Below, one piece after another: positions 16,072 through 25,621 of a DNA stretch of 64,000 nt; positions within the stretch are counted from its first letter, which is position 1, and every line of letters begins with the position of its first letter. Below the pieces are notes generated by a model. That model did not search any database. It saw nothing but the letters and a program-made list of their open reading frames with translations, and was not told the origin of the DNA. Source of the stretch: Streptomyces apocyni (GTDB lineage Bacteria > Actinomycetota > Actinomycetes > Streptomycetales > Streptomycetaceae); assembly GCF_009739465.1 (NCBI RefSeq), contig NZ_WHOM01000064.1, positions 1 through 64,000 of the forward strand, written 5' to 3'. The translations under genes were made by a program, and so were the position numbers.

Positions 16072-17599
16072 TTAGCTCAGATCGCGTGTCTGCCAGCCGG
16101 GCGGGGGTTTGGGCAGGCCGATCAGAGCGTCGATGCCGAGATGTTCCAGCAGCAGTGCTTTGAGATGTCGGCTGTCGATGAGCTCGACACGGTTGCGGGG
16201 CGCGAAGTCCCAGCTCGCCTTGCCGAACCACGCGGTGGTGACCACGATGCCCTTCGAAGCGCTCTTGTCGTTCACGATTCCCGCGACCGACCGACCGACC
16301 GCACCGTCTCGGCGGAGACCACGTTCTTCGTGCGCTTGGCCTGGATGATGCACAGTCCGCCGATGAGGGGTTCCTCGTTGACCGCGACAGCGTCGATGCC
16401 GTCATCCCGGGATGCTTGGGTGACCCACGACTTGAGCCCGATCTTCTCGAACAGTCGCCGGATGAGGTGCTCGAAGTCGATCAGGTCCATCGCGACGAGG
16501 TCGGGCCGGCTGTCGAGGCCGGCGATGACATCCCGCTCCGGGGCGATCTTGTACCGGGTCAGGTCGAACGTGACGACAGGAGGAACCGGCTCGAGGTCAT
16601 AGGGGTGGGGTGCTGGGAGACGATCGCGTTCAGATGGTGCAGGCTTGCCACCGGGTCGAGTTCGGGCTCGTCCAGCACGAGTTCAGTGAAAGCCTCCCGG
16701 CTGACCCGCACACTGATCAGACACGGCTCGATCGCCCTGCCGGTGGCACGGTCTTTGGCGCGGACTTTCCCGTTAAAGGCAACTCCGTCTACGAGCGACG
16801 GCGGTGTCACGGCGAAGGCCTCGTCGATCGCCCGCAGCGCGAGTCTGGCCACCAGATCCCTGTACAACGCCTTGCACTCGTTCTCCTTCCGCGGCTGCGG
16901 GACCACGGCCGGGAGAGCGGAGGCCTTGAACCGGTACTGCGTGACCGGAGGAACCACCGCCTGGACCGGCAACTCGATCTCCACAACCAACTCGCGGGAC
17001 TCCGGAGCGAACGCCGCCCGCCGGGCACCGCCGAGTCCTTCCGGATAGCCGATGGAGCCCAGCGCCTTCTCCACGCCGACCGCGAGCCCTTCCAGATCTC
17101 CTTCACCGAGCGCCTGCTCCACCTGCAGCCGCAGCCCGTGCAGCCCACCGGGGCGGGCACGCAGAACCGCAGTCAGCACCTCAAGCCGCTCTTCGCCCTC
17201 GGCCGTCCGGCCGGCAGACTCCCGGCGCAAACTCTCAGCGCTCTCCTGCTTCGCACGCCGTTCCGCCGCAGCCTTCTCGCGGACCTCAGCACGACGTTTC
17301 TGCTCGAGCTCCCTCGCCCGCGCCGCCTGACGTTTCTCAAGATCCCGCACGATCTGCTCGGCCCTGCGCGACTCGGCACTGTGCTGCGCCTGCTTCTCCT
17401 TCCGCGCCCGCATCCACGTCTGCGCCTGCTCGCGTTCCCGCCGCGCTTCCTGCTTGGCCCGCTCGGCAGCCTCACGCTCCGCGGCCCGCGCCTGACGCGC
17501 CAGCTCCGCCTCAGCCCGCCTCGCGGCTGCGGCCTTCGCCTTCTGACTGTCCCGGTACGCCTGCAGCAACTGCGCCGCCAAGGACTTCCTACGCGCCAT
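16072..17599 (-). pseudogene. coiled-coil Mrr-like restriction endonuclease, two frameshifts
   Basis: From ATG 17599 (MARRKSLAAQLLQAYRDSQK) the protein has a long Ala/Arg/Glu coiled coil (residues 10-160), a middle domain ending LDPVASLHHLNAIVSQHP, and a C-terminal Mrr-like nuclease with Asp in DDGIDAVAVNEE and QAK in LCIIQAKRTKNVV. The frame is lost near 16605, where YDLEPVP continues in another frame, and again at 16285-16300 inside a GACC tetranucleotide tract. After that the expected AGIVNDKSASKGIVVTTAWF resumes to the stop at 16072. Restoring both gives a protein of about 505 residues. As written, the nuclease domain is not fused to the coiled coil. Confidence 0.75.
16285..16300. repeat. 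(GACC)4 tetranucleotide tract
   Basis: Four tandem GACC units inside the nuclease domain of the Mrr-like gene. Intact reading needs the sequence with two units fewer (or another multiple that restores frame). A repeat-number change of one unit shifts the frame, as in contingency loci. Confidence 0.6.
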
Positions 17600-18039
17600 T
17601 CGCCGCCCCCACCACAGGTCAAAACACCACAGCTGCCCCCGGCAGAGGCAGAGCAATCCCCGCGGGCGGGCCCATGGCCTGACTCGCTCGGAACATGACC
17701 GCTTTCCCTCGCCCCGACGGCGATACCGCCGAAGCCGCCAGCGAGTGCCCGGAACACAGCGGCGACGCCTTGATGCCGATGCCTGGGGACTCCGCCGGGC
17801 CTGGTGCACGGTATCCCCGGTGTCCTGTGCCAGACGCTCCGGCCCGGCACGTCACGAACTGCAGCCGGCCGGGCCTTGCTCCAGCCGACCGCGCCAGATC
17901 GGCGAACTGTCCTACGGCGGGCGAACAGCGGCTTGCCGGCACTCCGTACGGGGACACGGCAGGGAACAGATCACCGCTGTGACAACGCAGTGCTGTGCAG
18001 CAGAATCAACCGATCACAGTGTGACGAGGAAGGCCGCCC
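17600..18039. other. divergent intergenic region
   Basis: About 440 bases between the starts of the Mrr-like gene (left) and the membrane-protein gene (right). It must hold both promoters. Frames within it have no recognisable product. GAGGAAGG lies before the 18040 start. Confidence 0.35.
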
Positions 18040-19092
18040 ATGAGCTACCACGCGACATTCCTGCAGGCGGCTCAGGCAGGCCAAGGAGCTCTCATCCGCA
18101 GCTGGCTGGCCTCTCCCGCCCCGTCGGCAGACGCGCCCGTACCGGAGCCGGTCGCCCAGGTGGATGTGGCGGTCATGAACCTGGAGAACAGGCTGCACGA
18201 GGTGAAACTGGCGGCTGCCCCGCATGTCACGGCGGCGGCCGAGGACCTCTACACGGCAGCCCGGGCTGCCGCCGACACCCAATTCGACCTGCACATACAC
18301 AATTACGGCAGCGCGCAGCGCCTGTGCGCTCTCGACGATGCAGCCTTCACCCGTCACACCGAAGCCGTCAGGCAGGCGCTGGAAGGCTTCGTCGCGGCGG
18401 CCTACCGGGAGGGAGCATCGGTGACGGCCACGGTTTCCGACCGGGCCAAGTCCGCGCGGGTAGCAGAAGCGGCCCCGGCGGACGCTGCCTGGCTGGTCCA
18501 TCTCTCCCGGCGCATGCCGATGCGGCGCATCCCCGACTTCGTCACCGAGGGCGTCGACTCGGCCCTGGAGGCCTTGCAGCGCGACGTCATCGACTTCGTC
18601 GACCCGGAACTCGAAACGGCGCACCAGCATTTCACGGACGCCCTCGCCCGGTTCCTCGACGAGATTGGCGGGACGTTCACCCCCGACCATGACGCCGCAT
18701 ACACCGAAATCCCCCCGGAGTGGCGGCGCACCGCCCCCGAACGCTACGCCCAGACCCTGCGCGATCTCTCCCAGGCCCGCGATACCGTACTTGACCGCTA
18801 CAAGGAGCTGATGAACACCATGAGCCGAAGAGGCCACCATCCCGCACCGCAACAACCCCAGCCAGGCCCTTCGGTCCAGGTCACCGCCGGCGACAACTCA
18901 CCCGTCACGGTGAACGCCCCTCATGCGCACGCTTCCCACGGCGCCCACGCGAGTGCCGGCCAGCCAGCACCGGCAGACCCCGCCACGGCCCCACAAGCGC
19001 CGTGGTACCGCAGCGCCATCTTCTGGGGTGCCGTCAGCGCTCTGGGAACGGTAGCCGGTGCCGTCGTCGCCTATCTTGCGCTGGGTAGATGA
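18040..19092 (+). CDS. C-terminally anchored membrane protein, AbiTii partner
   Basis: A 350-residue protein with RBS GAGGAAGG. Residues 1-265 are an all-helical cytoplasmic region (amphipathic stretches such as LENRLHEVKLAAAPHVTAAA). At about 281-302 is a tag VTAGDNSPVTVNAPHAHASH. One membrane helix at the very end (about 325-347, IFWGAVSALGTVAGAVVAYL) makes it tail-anchored. Its stop overlaps the start of the next gene (ATGA), whose product carries an almost identical tag. The pair reads as a two-component unit; a membrane-acting toxin or effector is a reasonable but unproven reading. Confidence 0.75.
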   Translation: MSYHATFLQAAQAGQGALIRSWLASPAPSADAPVPEPVAQVDVAVMNLENRLHEVKLAAAPHVTAAAEDLYTAARAAADTQFDLHIHNYGSAQRLCALDDAAFTRHTEAVRQALEGFVAAAYREGASVTATVSDRAKSARVAEAAPADAAWLVHLSRRMPMRRIPDFVTEGVDSALEALQRDVIDFVDPELETAHQHFTDALARFLDEIGGTFTPDHDAAYTEIPPEWRRTAPERYAQTLRDLSQARDTVLDRYKELMNTMSRRGHHPAPQQPQPGPSVQVTAGDNSPVTVNAPHAHASHGAHASAGQPAPADPATAPQAPWYRSAIFWGAVSALGTVAGAVVAYLALGR

Positions 19093-19841
19093 CCGAACCC
19101 ACCCGCCAGAGGCCGCAGCCCGTGGAACAGTTGGAGCAAGGCGTCCTCGACGACACCGCCCCGCTTGCCGGACTGCTGCGCCTCGCGCTCGTCATCGGCG
19201 GCCACGCCGCCTCCCAGCCTCTGAAGCAATGGGCTCTCAACGAACTCAAGGGCTACGGAGGCAAACCCGCCTCCGGTGTTCCGGACTACCGGCGCCCGCG
19301 CGCGCCCATCCAGGCCGACTCGCACTCGCTGACCTGGCAACGCCATGGTGAAACCATCAGCGCCCTGAACCTCCCCGAGATCACACGGGGCAAGATCAAC
19401 GAAGAAGTGACCATCACGTTCGGCATCGGTCAGCTGCAGAACCTGATCGACCGGACCCCTCCCGGCCAGGCAGTCCACCTCAGCCTTCCTGGCGCGGCCG
19501 AACTGCGCACGCTGATGAGCGTGATGGACCGCTACCGCAGCCGAGCCGTCGTCATCGACGACCTGTACTGGGCGGTCTCTCCCTCCGTTCTGCACGACAT
19601 CCTCGACCAAGTCCGTACCCGCCTCACGCAGTTCGTCGCCGAACTGCGTTCCACGATGCCGGCCGGATCCGGCACGCCCACCCCGGAGCAGGTCCACAGG
19701 GCCGTTCAGAGCATCAGCATCATCACCGGCGACAACTCGCCTGTCACGCTCACCGCTCCGCTCGCCCACGCCGACCACGGCGCAACAGCCAGCACCGCAA
19801 CCGGTGTACAACAGCGCTGGTGGCAGTGGCGACGACGCTGA
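19089..19841 (+). CDS. AbiTii-domain protein
   Basis: A 250-residue protein. Residues about 14-180 match the AbiTii abortive-infection domain: LEQGVLDDTAPLAGLLRLAL, then ASQPLKQWALNELKGYG and VPDYRRPRAPIQ, the hallmark W..NEL.GY...PDYR pattern. The C-terminus holds ITGDNSPVTLTAPLAHADHG, sharing GDNSPVT.-AP-AHA-HGA with the upstream membrane protein. It starts on the ATGA overlap, so the two are made together. AbiTii proteins are linked to phage exclusion; the molecular target is not known to me. Confidence 0.78.
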   Translation: MTEPTRQRPQPVEQLEQGVLDDTAPLAGLLRLALVIGGHAASQPLKQWALNELKGYGGKPASGVPDYRRPRAPIQADSHSLTWQRHGETISALNLPEITRGKINEEVTITFGIGQLQNLIDRTPPGQAVHLSLPGAAELRTLMSVMDRYRSRAVVIDDLYWAVSPSVLHDILDQVRTRLTQFVAELRSTMPAGSGTPTPEQVHRAVQSISIITGDNSPVTLTAPLAHADHGATASTATGVQQRWWQWRRR

Positions 19842-20103
19842 CCGCCTCCCCGCCTGCCGCAGGGGCCACCTTGATGACGGGCGCCACACCGCCCGGCCCC
19901 GCACCATCGAGGCTCCGGTGTTCGTCACGGATGCGAGCCCATCTTGACCTGCTCACCCCCGAGGTAGAGGTAGGCCAGGAACCGTGTGCGCTGCTTCGGG
20001 GCCGAGAAGGGCCGGCTCGACGCGGAGCCAGCCGCGGACGGCAGTCCTGCGGCGCTCGGCAGCCAGGCCGGGCCGCCCTGGCCAGCCCCAAGGGAAGTGC
20101 TGA
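19842..20103. other. intergenic, no firm gene
   Basis: A minus-strand frame of 60 codons (20107 to 19925) begins on the stop of the nuclease gene and ends RTRFLAYLYLGGEQVKMGSH. It could be the remains of a coupled small gene but has no recognised domain. Otherwise nothing is seen. Confidence 0.3.
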
Positions 20104-20752
20104 TCACAGCACGTCATCTTCCGAGGGGGCGTCGGTCAGGCCGAGTTCCGCGTCGGTGAAGGGCTCGCCCAGGTCGGGCATCGCGAAGAGGCCCGTGCCG
20201 GTGGCGGTCTCGACGAAGCGGACGAACCGGTCGACAGGCCGGTGGGCCTGTTCTCTCTCCAGCAGCGCCAGGGGCGCCGGAGGGTGATCCACTGCGCCCG
20301 TGTGCACGCGGGCAGGTGACGAAGTATGCGGTCGGCCCGAAGGGGGTTGCCCAGTTCGCGTAGCCGCTGCGGGGGCGGTGGCCGGGTTCGTTCCAGTCGG
20401 AGGCCAGGGACGGCTTGCCGAGGAGGACGAACTCGCCTCCGGGCCACCGGCAGGTGCAGGAGCCTTCGCACCGGCAGGTGCGGGTGCGGGCCAGTTCTTC
20501 GGCCTTCTCGGTCCGCGGTATGCCGGGGCCTTTGACCTCGATCCAGGTGCCGAGTTCGGGCAGCCAGAAGTCGGGGAGGTAGAGGGTGCCAGAGTCCAGG
20601 GTGAGCGTCTCGGGTTCGTACTCCCACCGGATGCCGTTGCCGTCGAGGGTGGCGGCCCAGTCAGCTTCGAGCCGGGAGCGGAACGTGGTGTCGCCGTAGC
20701 GGGTCGGGACGGCATCCATGGACGGGCCGGGGACGTCGGGCGTGCTGACCAA
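20104..20752 (-). pseudogene. TnsA/VRR-like nuclease with Cys cluster, two frameshifts
   Basis: The N-terminal frame from ATG 20752 encodes TTFRSRLEADWAATLDGNGI, LYLPDFWLPELGTWIEVKGP and CRCEGSCTCRWPGGEF. This is a PD-(D/E)XK core (Glu, Asp in PDFWL, ExK in IEVKG) with a Cys cluster. At about 20312 the zinc-ribbon-like continuation CPACTRAQWITLRRPWRCW lies in a second frame, one G short. Beyond about 20265 the natural tail (REQAHRPVDRFVRFVETATG) lies in a third, ending at 20104. The whole would be about 215 residues. Either two indels or assembly errors. Small nucleases of this type accompany plasmid and transposon genes. Confidence 0.6.
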
Positions 20753-21030
20753 ACCGGGCTCCTGTCCTGCTGCTGCGGCCGTGTCGATTATGCCGGTGAC
20801 CCGCTGAGAGGCGGCGGGTGTACGCGCGCCTCGGCTCCCCGCGGCGGCGGCCCCTGAGCGCTGCTGCCCTCCGGCGTCCCAGGTGCGTGGCCTGGGACGG
20901 CTGTGGGCGCGGCTTGGCGGGGCCGCCCTCGGCCGGCCTGTGCTGTGTCAGTTCTGCTCCGCCTCGTCCAGCAGCCGGTGGACAGCCCGTACACACAGGG
21001 GCTCGCCAGGTGTCACTACTTCTAGGCAAG

Positions 21031-21040
21031 CCATATATGG
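21031..21040. promoter_or_regulatory. palindrome upstream of padR-type gene, likely operator
   Basis: CCATATATGG is a perfect ten-base palindrome in a locally AT-rich stretch that ends 18 bases before the PadR-family start at 21059. PadR-type repressors usually bind AT-rich dyads over their own promoters. Confidence 0.5.
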
Positions 21041-21058
21041 GCTATGTAGAGTACGAGT

Positions 21059-21403
21059 ATGGGTAGTTTGCGTATGACCCTGCAGACCCAACTGGTGCTG
21101 CGGGCTTTGCTGGAGGACCCCGCCAAAGAGCGCTACGGCCTGGAGCTGTGCGAGCTGGCGGGACTGCCGTCGGGCACGATCTATCCGATCCTCGCCCGCC
21201 TGGAACACGTCGGATGGGTGGAAAGCACCTGGGAAGACCCGGCCCTGCACGAGGGAGCCGGCCGGCCGCGCCGTCGCTTCTACCGGATCGCCGAGGACGG
21301 TGCCGAGCACGCGCGGGACGCCCTCGCGCGTGCCTACCGCGGCCGCAAACAGCCCCTACCGGGGTGGGCCGCCCGTCCGATCAACGGCGGGGGAGTGTCA
21401 TGA
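21059..21403 (+). CDS. PadR-family transcriptional regulator
   Basis: A 114-residue winged-HTH protein: LVLRALLEDPAKERYGLEL, GLPSGTIYPILARLEHVGWV, then RPRRRFYRIAEDGAEHARDA. The YG.EL and GT.YPIL.RLE signatures are those of PadR repressors. The usual C-terminal dimerisation helix is short, as in the small subfamily. ATG 21059 is the first start; ATG 21074 is possible. It is the first gene of a three-gene operon, with its stop overlapping the next start (ATGA), and probably represses itself through the dyad just upstream. Confidence 0.87.
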   Translation: MGSLRMTLQTQLVLRALLEDPAKERYGLELCELAGLPSGTIYPILARLEHVGWVESTWEDPALHEGAGRPRRRFYRIAEDGAEHARDALARAYRGRKQPLPGWAARPINGGGVS

Positions 21404-22239
21404 GGGCCCGGCGCCGGTTAGCACCCCGACCGAACAAGCGCCGCTGCGCCCTCCCGTCCCTGGAGGGCCTCCTGGCCGTCGTGCGTATGCACCACCCGCA
21501 CGCCGACACCTCGCTCATCCAGCACGCCCACGATGAGGCCGCCGTCTGGCACGCGGGCCAAACCCGCCGCAGCGGCGACCCGTTCCTCACCCACTGCCTC
21601 GCCGTCGCCGCTATCGTCGCCGACCTCGGCATGCCGCCACCTGTGATCTGCGCCGCCGTGCTGCACGACATCGACGACACCCCCTGCCCGGCGGGCCGCG
21701 TGACCGAGCACTTCGGGCAGGAGATCGCCGATCTGATCGCTGCCGTCCGCGCCGCCAGGATCGGCGCGATCCCACTCACGGCTCTCCACCTCCACACCGC
21801 AAGGCCGCCGACGCTCCAGCCGACGCGTGAGGAGGCCGTGCTGGCCATCCGCCTCGCCGACCGGCTGCACAACATGCGCACCATCGCGTTCGTCGCCCCG
21901 GCCAGGCGGTACCTCGTCGCCCGTGAAACCCGCGACGTCATCGCGCCGTTGGCGCGTGCGGCGGGCCTGGCCGACGTGAGCCGTGAACTGCACGACCTCT
22001 CCTCGGCCGCCCTCCAGCCCGCATCGACCCCATCCGCGGTCACCACGCGCATGCTGGCCATGCTCACCCTGCTGCTTCCCACCCGGCAGCGCGCGCGGTG
22101 GCGCGAGGAATGGCACGCGGAACTGGCCGCTCTGCCCACCCGCCGCACCCGCACCCGCTTCACGCTCCGAGTCCTGCTCAGCACACCCAGGCTGTCCTGG
22201 ACACTGCGCCGCGCGGCCTTCCGGGAACGTCGATGGTGA
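21400..22239 (+). CDS. HD-domain phosphohydrolase (RelA/SpoT-HD-like)
   Basis: A 279-residue protein starting on the ATGA overlap. Residues about 30-165 form an HD domain: HAGQTRRSGDPFLTHCLAVA, VICAAVLHDIDDTPC (His-Asp pair) and IRLADRLHNMRT, the last as in the hydrolase half of RelA/SpoT proteins. No synthetase or TGS domain follows. The C-terminal 80 residues (LLLPTRQRARWREEWHAEL) resemble a segment often seen in PadR-linked membrane proteins. It may hydrolyse a nucleotide messenger; the substrate is not evident. The next gene overlaps its end. Confidence 0.78.
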   Translation: MRARRRLAPRPNKRRCALPSLEGLLAVVRMHHPHADTSLIQHAHDEAAVWHAGQTRRSGDPFLTHCLAVAAIVADLGMPPPVICAAVLHDIDDTPCPAGRVTEHFGQEIADLIAAVRAARIGAIPLTALHLHTARPPTLQPTREEAVLAIRLADRLHNMRTIAFVAPARRYLVARETRDVIAPLARAAGLADVSRELHDLSSAALQPASTPSAVTTRMLAMLTLLLPTRQRARWREEWHAELAALPTRRTRTRFTLRVLLSTPRLSWTLRRAAFRERRW

Positions 22240-22610
22240 GCACCGCGGCCCGGATCGGCGGCGTGCTGGGTGCGGCGGCCGCTTTCGCGATGGCCATGGT
22301 CCGTGGCGGCCTGTCCGCCTGGACGGCTGGAGCGCTCACGGCAGGCGCTCTTGTCCTGGTCGCGGTCGTCCTGTTCACCCCCAGCGAGACACCAGCCCGC
22401 CGACTCGGTCAGCTCATCCAGGCATGGCGCATTCATTCCCACCGAAGCTCCCATCCGGCCCGAGCCCGTGCAGCCCTCCGCGTCTCCGTCCCCTCCTGCC
22501 CAAGACGGCAGATGACAGCGCCCCCAGTCCTGCGAGATGCGAGCGGCTGGTCAACACACTCGTCTCCCCTCCCGGGCACGCTCTGGTCTCTGGCCCATCG
22601 GCCATCGTGA
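22233..22610 (+). CDS. small membrane protein
   Basis: A 125-residue protein whose ATG overlaps the HD gene by seven bases. Two membrane helices lie at about residues 7-24 (IGGVLGAAAAFAMAMVRGG) and 28-48 (TAGALTAGALVLVAVVLF). The rest is a Ser/Arg/Pro-rich tail of doubtful natural look, so the true stop might lie in another frame. Third gene of the PadR operon; PadR operons often control membrane proteins. Confidence 0.6.
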   Translation: MVSTAARIGGVLGAAAAFAMAMVRGGLSAWTAGALTAGALVLVAVVLFTPSETPARRLGQLIQAWRIHSHRSSHPARARAALRVSVPSCPRRQMTAPPVLRDASGWSTHSSPLPGTLWSLAHRPS

Positions 22611-22649
22611 TCTTGACCAGGACGCGGAGGCCGCGGAGCTGCTGCGCGC

Positions 22650-25490
22650 TCAGTAGCCGACTGAGAGCTCGTCGGTGATCTGCCGACCGCGCGGGTCTCC
22701 CAGATCGTCCAGCGCCTGGGCGGCGGCAATGCACCAGTCGAGCCAGTCCGGATCACCCCGGTAGTCCTCGATCACTGTGTGCAGCGAGTGAACGGCCGCT
22801 TCAGGGTCCAGGGTTGCGAGCCGCCTCGCCGCGTCGAGGCGGTCGTCGAAATGGAGGTCCGCCGCTTCGGCGAGGTACTCCAGGGCGCGGCAGGCGCGCT
22901 CGTCGCCGGAAGACAGGAGTACTTCAGCGGCCCGTACCCGGACGGAGCCGTACAGGTCGGGATCGTGGACGAGCCGGTAGCAGGCCTCTTCCCCCCGCGG
23001 CCGGTCCAGCTCCAGCAGCCGCCTGGCAGCGAGGAGACGGTCGCTGAAGTCCGGGCTGTGAGGGTCCTCGTTGAACTCATCGTCCAGACCTTGATCGTCC
23101 GCCAGCATCTCCAACGCGGTCGTGCCCCGCTGCAGGTCCAGTTCCGCCAGCACGGCCGCTGCCCAGACACGCGGGGTGGCCTCGCCAACGGGATCCGCGC
23201 ACGCTGTTGCCATCGCCTGCGCGGCCGCCTGGACCAGTGGTTTCCACTGATCGGCGAGCACGGTGCCCAGCGACAGCAGGGTGGCGATCAGCACGCACCC
23301 GCGGAGATTGCCGGGCACCGCCAGGTCCTTCAGAGCAGTGGCGGGATCGGCGGGCGAGGCGGTTCCGGGGTCGATGAGGAACCCGATGTAGGAGGCGGTG
23401 TCCAGCGGCGCACCCCACGGGTTTGTTCCTCCATCTTCCTTCCAGGGGCCGAGCAGCCGGTCGAGCTCACGGGCATGGGAAGAGGGGGCGCGGGCGAGGT
23501 GGCGTGCAGCGCAGTACTCCTGAAGGGTCCGGTGGAGGAAGGCGAAACCGTCCCCGGTACGGGTGAGTAGCCCGCTGCGCCCAAGGACCGAGGACACGAA
23601 GCCGTTCCAGTCGTCCTCCGGAACGGCACGGGGACGCCGGGCGCCGTCCAGGGCGGCCAGCGCGTCGGCCCAGGACGCTTCGCTGTCACTGTGACGGCCG
23701 AACGCCAGGCTGTCGATCGTCTCCGGCAGCTGATCGAGCAGGTCATGGGCCCGCGACATGGCCGTGGGGCCGAAACGCGCAAGAGCAGCCTCGGCCTGGC
23801 TCCGGACGCCCGACTGGTTCCTGCCGCTCATACGGCGGTGCAGCAGGTCGGTGAACCTCGCGTACAGAGCCCCGCGGGTGTCCGGCAGCGACTGCCCGGG
23901 ACCTGCGGCATACAGCTGGCACAACATCGTCGCCATGAGCGGAGTGCGGGCGAAATCGGTGAGGTAGGCGTCGTCCAGCACACGGACGAACCGGCGTGCC
24001 GCGTTCCGGGAGTCGGGGACACCCAAGCCGTCCAGGATGCGCCGGGCCGCCTCGGATAGTTCGCTGCGGGAGAAGGGCATCACCTGGTAGCGGGGCACGC
24101 CAGGGCCCAGGACGCGCAGTTCCTTCTCGGGAAGCGGCCGGCTGGCCACGACGAACCGGTACAGGGGGTCGGGCTCGGCGGCGAAGTTCGTCAGGGTGCG
24201 CAGGAGGTTCTGCCTGTCGTCCCGGTCGGTGATCTCATCGAGTCCGTCGACCAGCACGATCCAGCAGGCCCCCGGGGCAGGCCTGTTGAGAAAGAGCTCG
24301 TCGGACAGCGTCCGCTGCAGTGCGAAAGCGGCCAGCTGGCTGGTTGCCGCTGCCGCCAGAGCGCTCGGCAGGGGAGAGCCGAGCAGCGCCGTGGCCGGCA
24401 CCGTCACCCCCAGCAGCCCTCGGCCCCCGGGGGCCGGCCAGCGCTCGGCCGTACCGGCTTGCACAGCGCGCAGGAGGCTGGACTTCCCGCCGCCCGGGCC
24501 GGCAAGTACCAGACACACGGGTGCGCGACCCGGGAGCGCTGCGGCGTCTGCAACATCGCCGGGAGACCGGTCCGCCGCACGGCCGCTCGGCTGCCCGCTC
24601 TCAGGTGTGATCCGGTGCAGGCGCTGCGGCACGTAGACAGAACTCAGCGAGGGCATGGACAGTGACTCGGCCCCGGGGTAGGGATGCATTTGTGCTGCAC
24701 GCCGGCTCGCGCGCACGTAGTCGGCCAGGTCCGGGCGGTCCAGACGCAGCGCGACGTCGCGGAGTTTCTGCGGCGTCAGGCGCTTGCGCAGAACCCTCTC
24801 CGGGACATCGAGCCGTGTCACCAGCGCCTGCCAACGCGGCCCCAGGCGCCCGTCCATCGCGAGCCTGACCCGGTTGAGGAGATCCGCGTGTAAAGCCTCG
24901 GCTTCCCCGACCCGAAGATGCGGGGCCAGATCGAAGAGCGCATCGCGATTGCGGCGCTCCAGCTCGTACCGGTCCGGCAACTCCTCGATACGAACCAGCC
25001 GCAGGAACCCCGCAGTCTCGGCAGCGTCCGCACCGAGGTACCTGGCGATCCTGTCCAGCCGCTCCGCGCTGTCACCTCCCCGCCCCTGCGCGACGGCGCG
25101 CACATCAGCGTCGGAGCTCAGCACACCCTCCACGCCGACCGTCAGAATGTACGTGAGGTCCTGGTGCTCTCTCAAGACCCGATGGGTGCGCAGAAGGCTC
25201 GCCAGAGCCTTGCTCCTGAGCACGCCGGACAAGGTCCAATTCTTCTGCCCCTCACGGGACTTGATCTGCTGGAAGTCCCACAGCGCCACTCCGCCCCGCA
25301 CCGTGCCGTCGGTCCGGGCGACCAGGACATCCTCGAAATGCTCACACGTCACATGGAGCACTCCGCCACCCGCCAGCATCTCCACCACCGCGCGGAGGGC
25401 GGCCTGCGCCTGATAGGCGAAGCGCTCCCCGGTCGCCGAACCCGTGTCGTCGGGCGCCGGAAGACGGCCCGGATCCTGCATCCCCGACAT
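22650..25490 (-). CDS. nuclease-NACHT STAND protein (DUF4297/Cap4-like N-domain)
   Basis: A 946-residue protein. Residues about 16-200 match a DUF4297/Cap4-type dsDNA nuclease fold: GERFAYQAQAALRAVVEML, CEHFEDVLV (Glu 50, Asp 54) and WDFQQIKSREG (QxK, 75-77). Then a NACHT NTPase: P-loop GPGGGKSSLL (331-340), Walker B IVLVDGLDEI (411-420), sensor ASRPLPEK. The C-terminus is a helical-repeat array. This layout (nuclease effector, NACHT switch, repeat sensor) is that of antiphage NACHT/Avs-like proteins. ATG 25490 is directly preceded by AGGGGGG; ATG 25481 has better spacing. It lies 131 bases after a helicase-nuclease on the same strand. Confidence 0.83.
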   Translation of the reverse strand: MSGMQDPGRLPAPDDTGSATGERFAYQAQAALRAVVEMLAGGGVLHVTCEHFEDVLVARTDGTVRGGVALWDFQQIKSREGQKNWTLSGVLRSKALASLLRTHRVLREHQDLTYILTVGVEGVLSSDADVRAVAQGRGGDSAERLDRIARYLGADAAETAGFLRLVRIEELPDRYELERRNRDALFDLAPHLRVGEAEALHADLLNRVRLAMDGRLGPRWQALVTRLDVPERVLRKRLTPQKLRDVALRLDRPDLADYVRASRRAAQMHPYPGAESLSMPSLSSVYVPQRLHRITPESGQPSGRAADRSPGDVADAAALPGRAPVCLVLAGPGGGKSSLLRAVQAGTAERWPAPGGRGLLGVTVPATALLGSPLPSALAAAATSQLAAFALQRTLSDELFLNRPAPGACWIVLVDGLDEITDRDDRQNLLRTLTNFAAEPDPLYRFVVASRPLPEKELRVLGPGVPRYQVMPFSRSELSEAARRILDGLGVPDSRNAARRFVRVLDDAYLTDFARTPLMATMLCQLYAAGPGQSLPDTRGALYARFTDLLHRRMSGRNQSGVRSQAEAALARFGPTAMSRAHDLLDQLPETIDSLAFGRHSDSEASWADALAALDGARRPRAVPEDDWNGFVSSVLGRSGLLTRTGDGFAFLHRTLQEYCAARHLARAPSSHARELDRLLGPWKEDGGTNPWGAPLDTASYIGFLIDPGTASPADPATALKDLAVPGNLRGCVLIATLLSLGTVLADQWKPLVQAAAQAMATACADPVGEATPRVWAAAVLAELDLQRGTTALEMLADDQGLDDEFNEDPHSPDFSDRLLAARRLLELDRPRGEEACYRLVHDPDLYGSVRVRAAEVLLSSGDERACRALEYLAEAADLHFDDRLDAARRLATLDPEAAVHSLHTVIEDYRGDPDWLDWCIAAAQALDDLGDPRGRQITDELSVGY

Positions 25491-25621
25491 CCCCCCTGTG
25501 GGCCGGTCCCTGGCACAGCAGCATAGTGACAACGTGTCATGCGGACTGCTGGCCGGCGCCGGGCACCGGCTGGAGGAAATACCGGTGACCGGACCGATGC
25601 CTGCACCCGGCGGGGTCCGTG

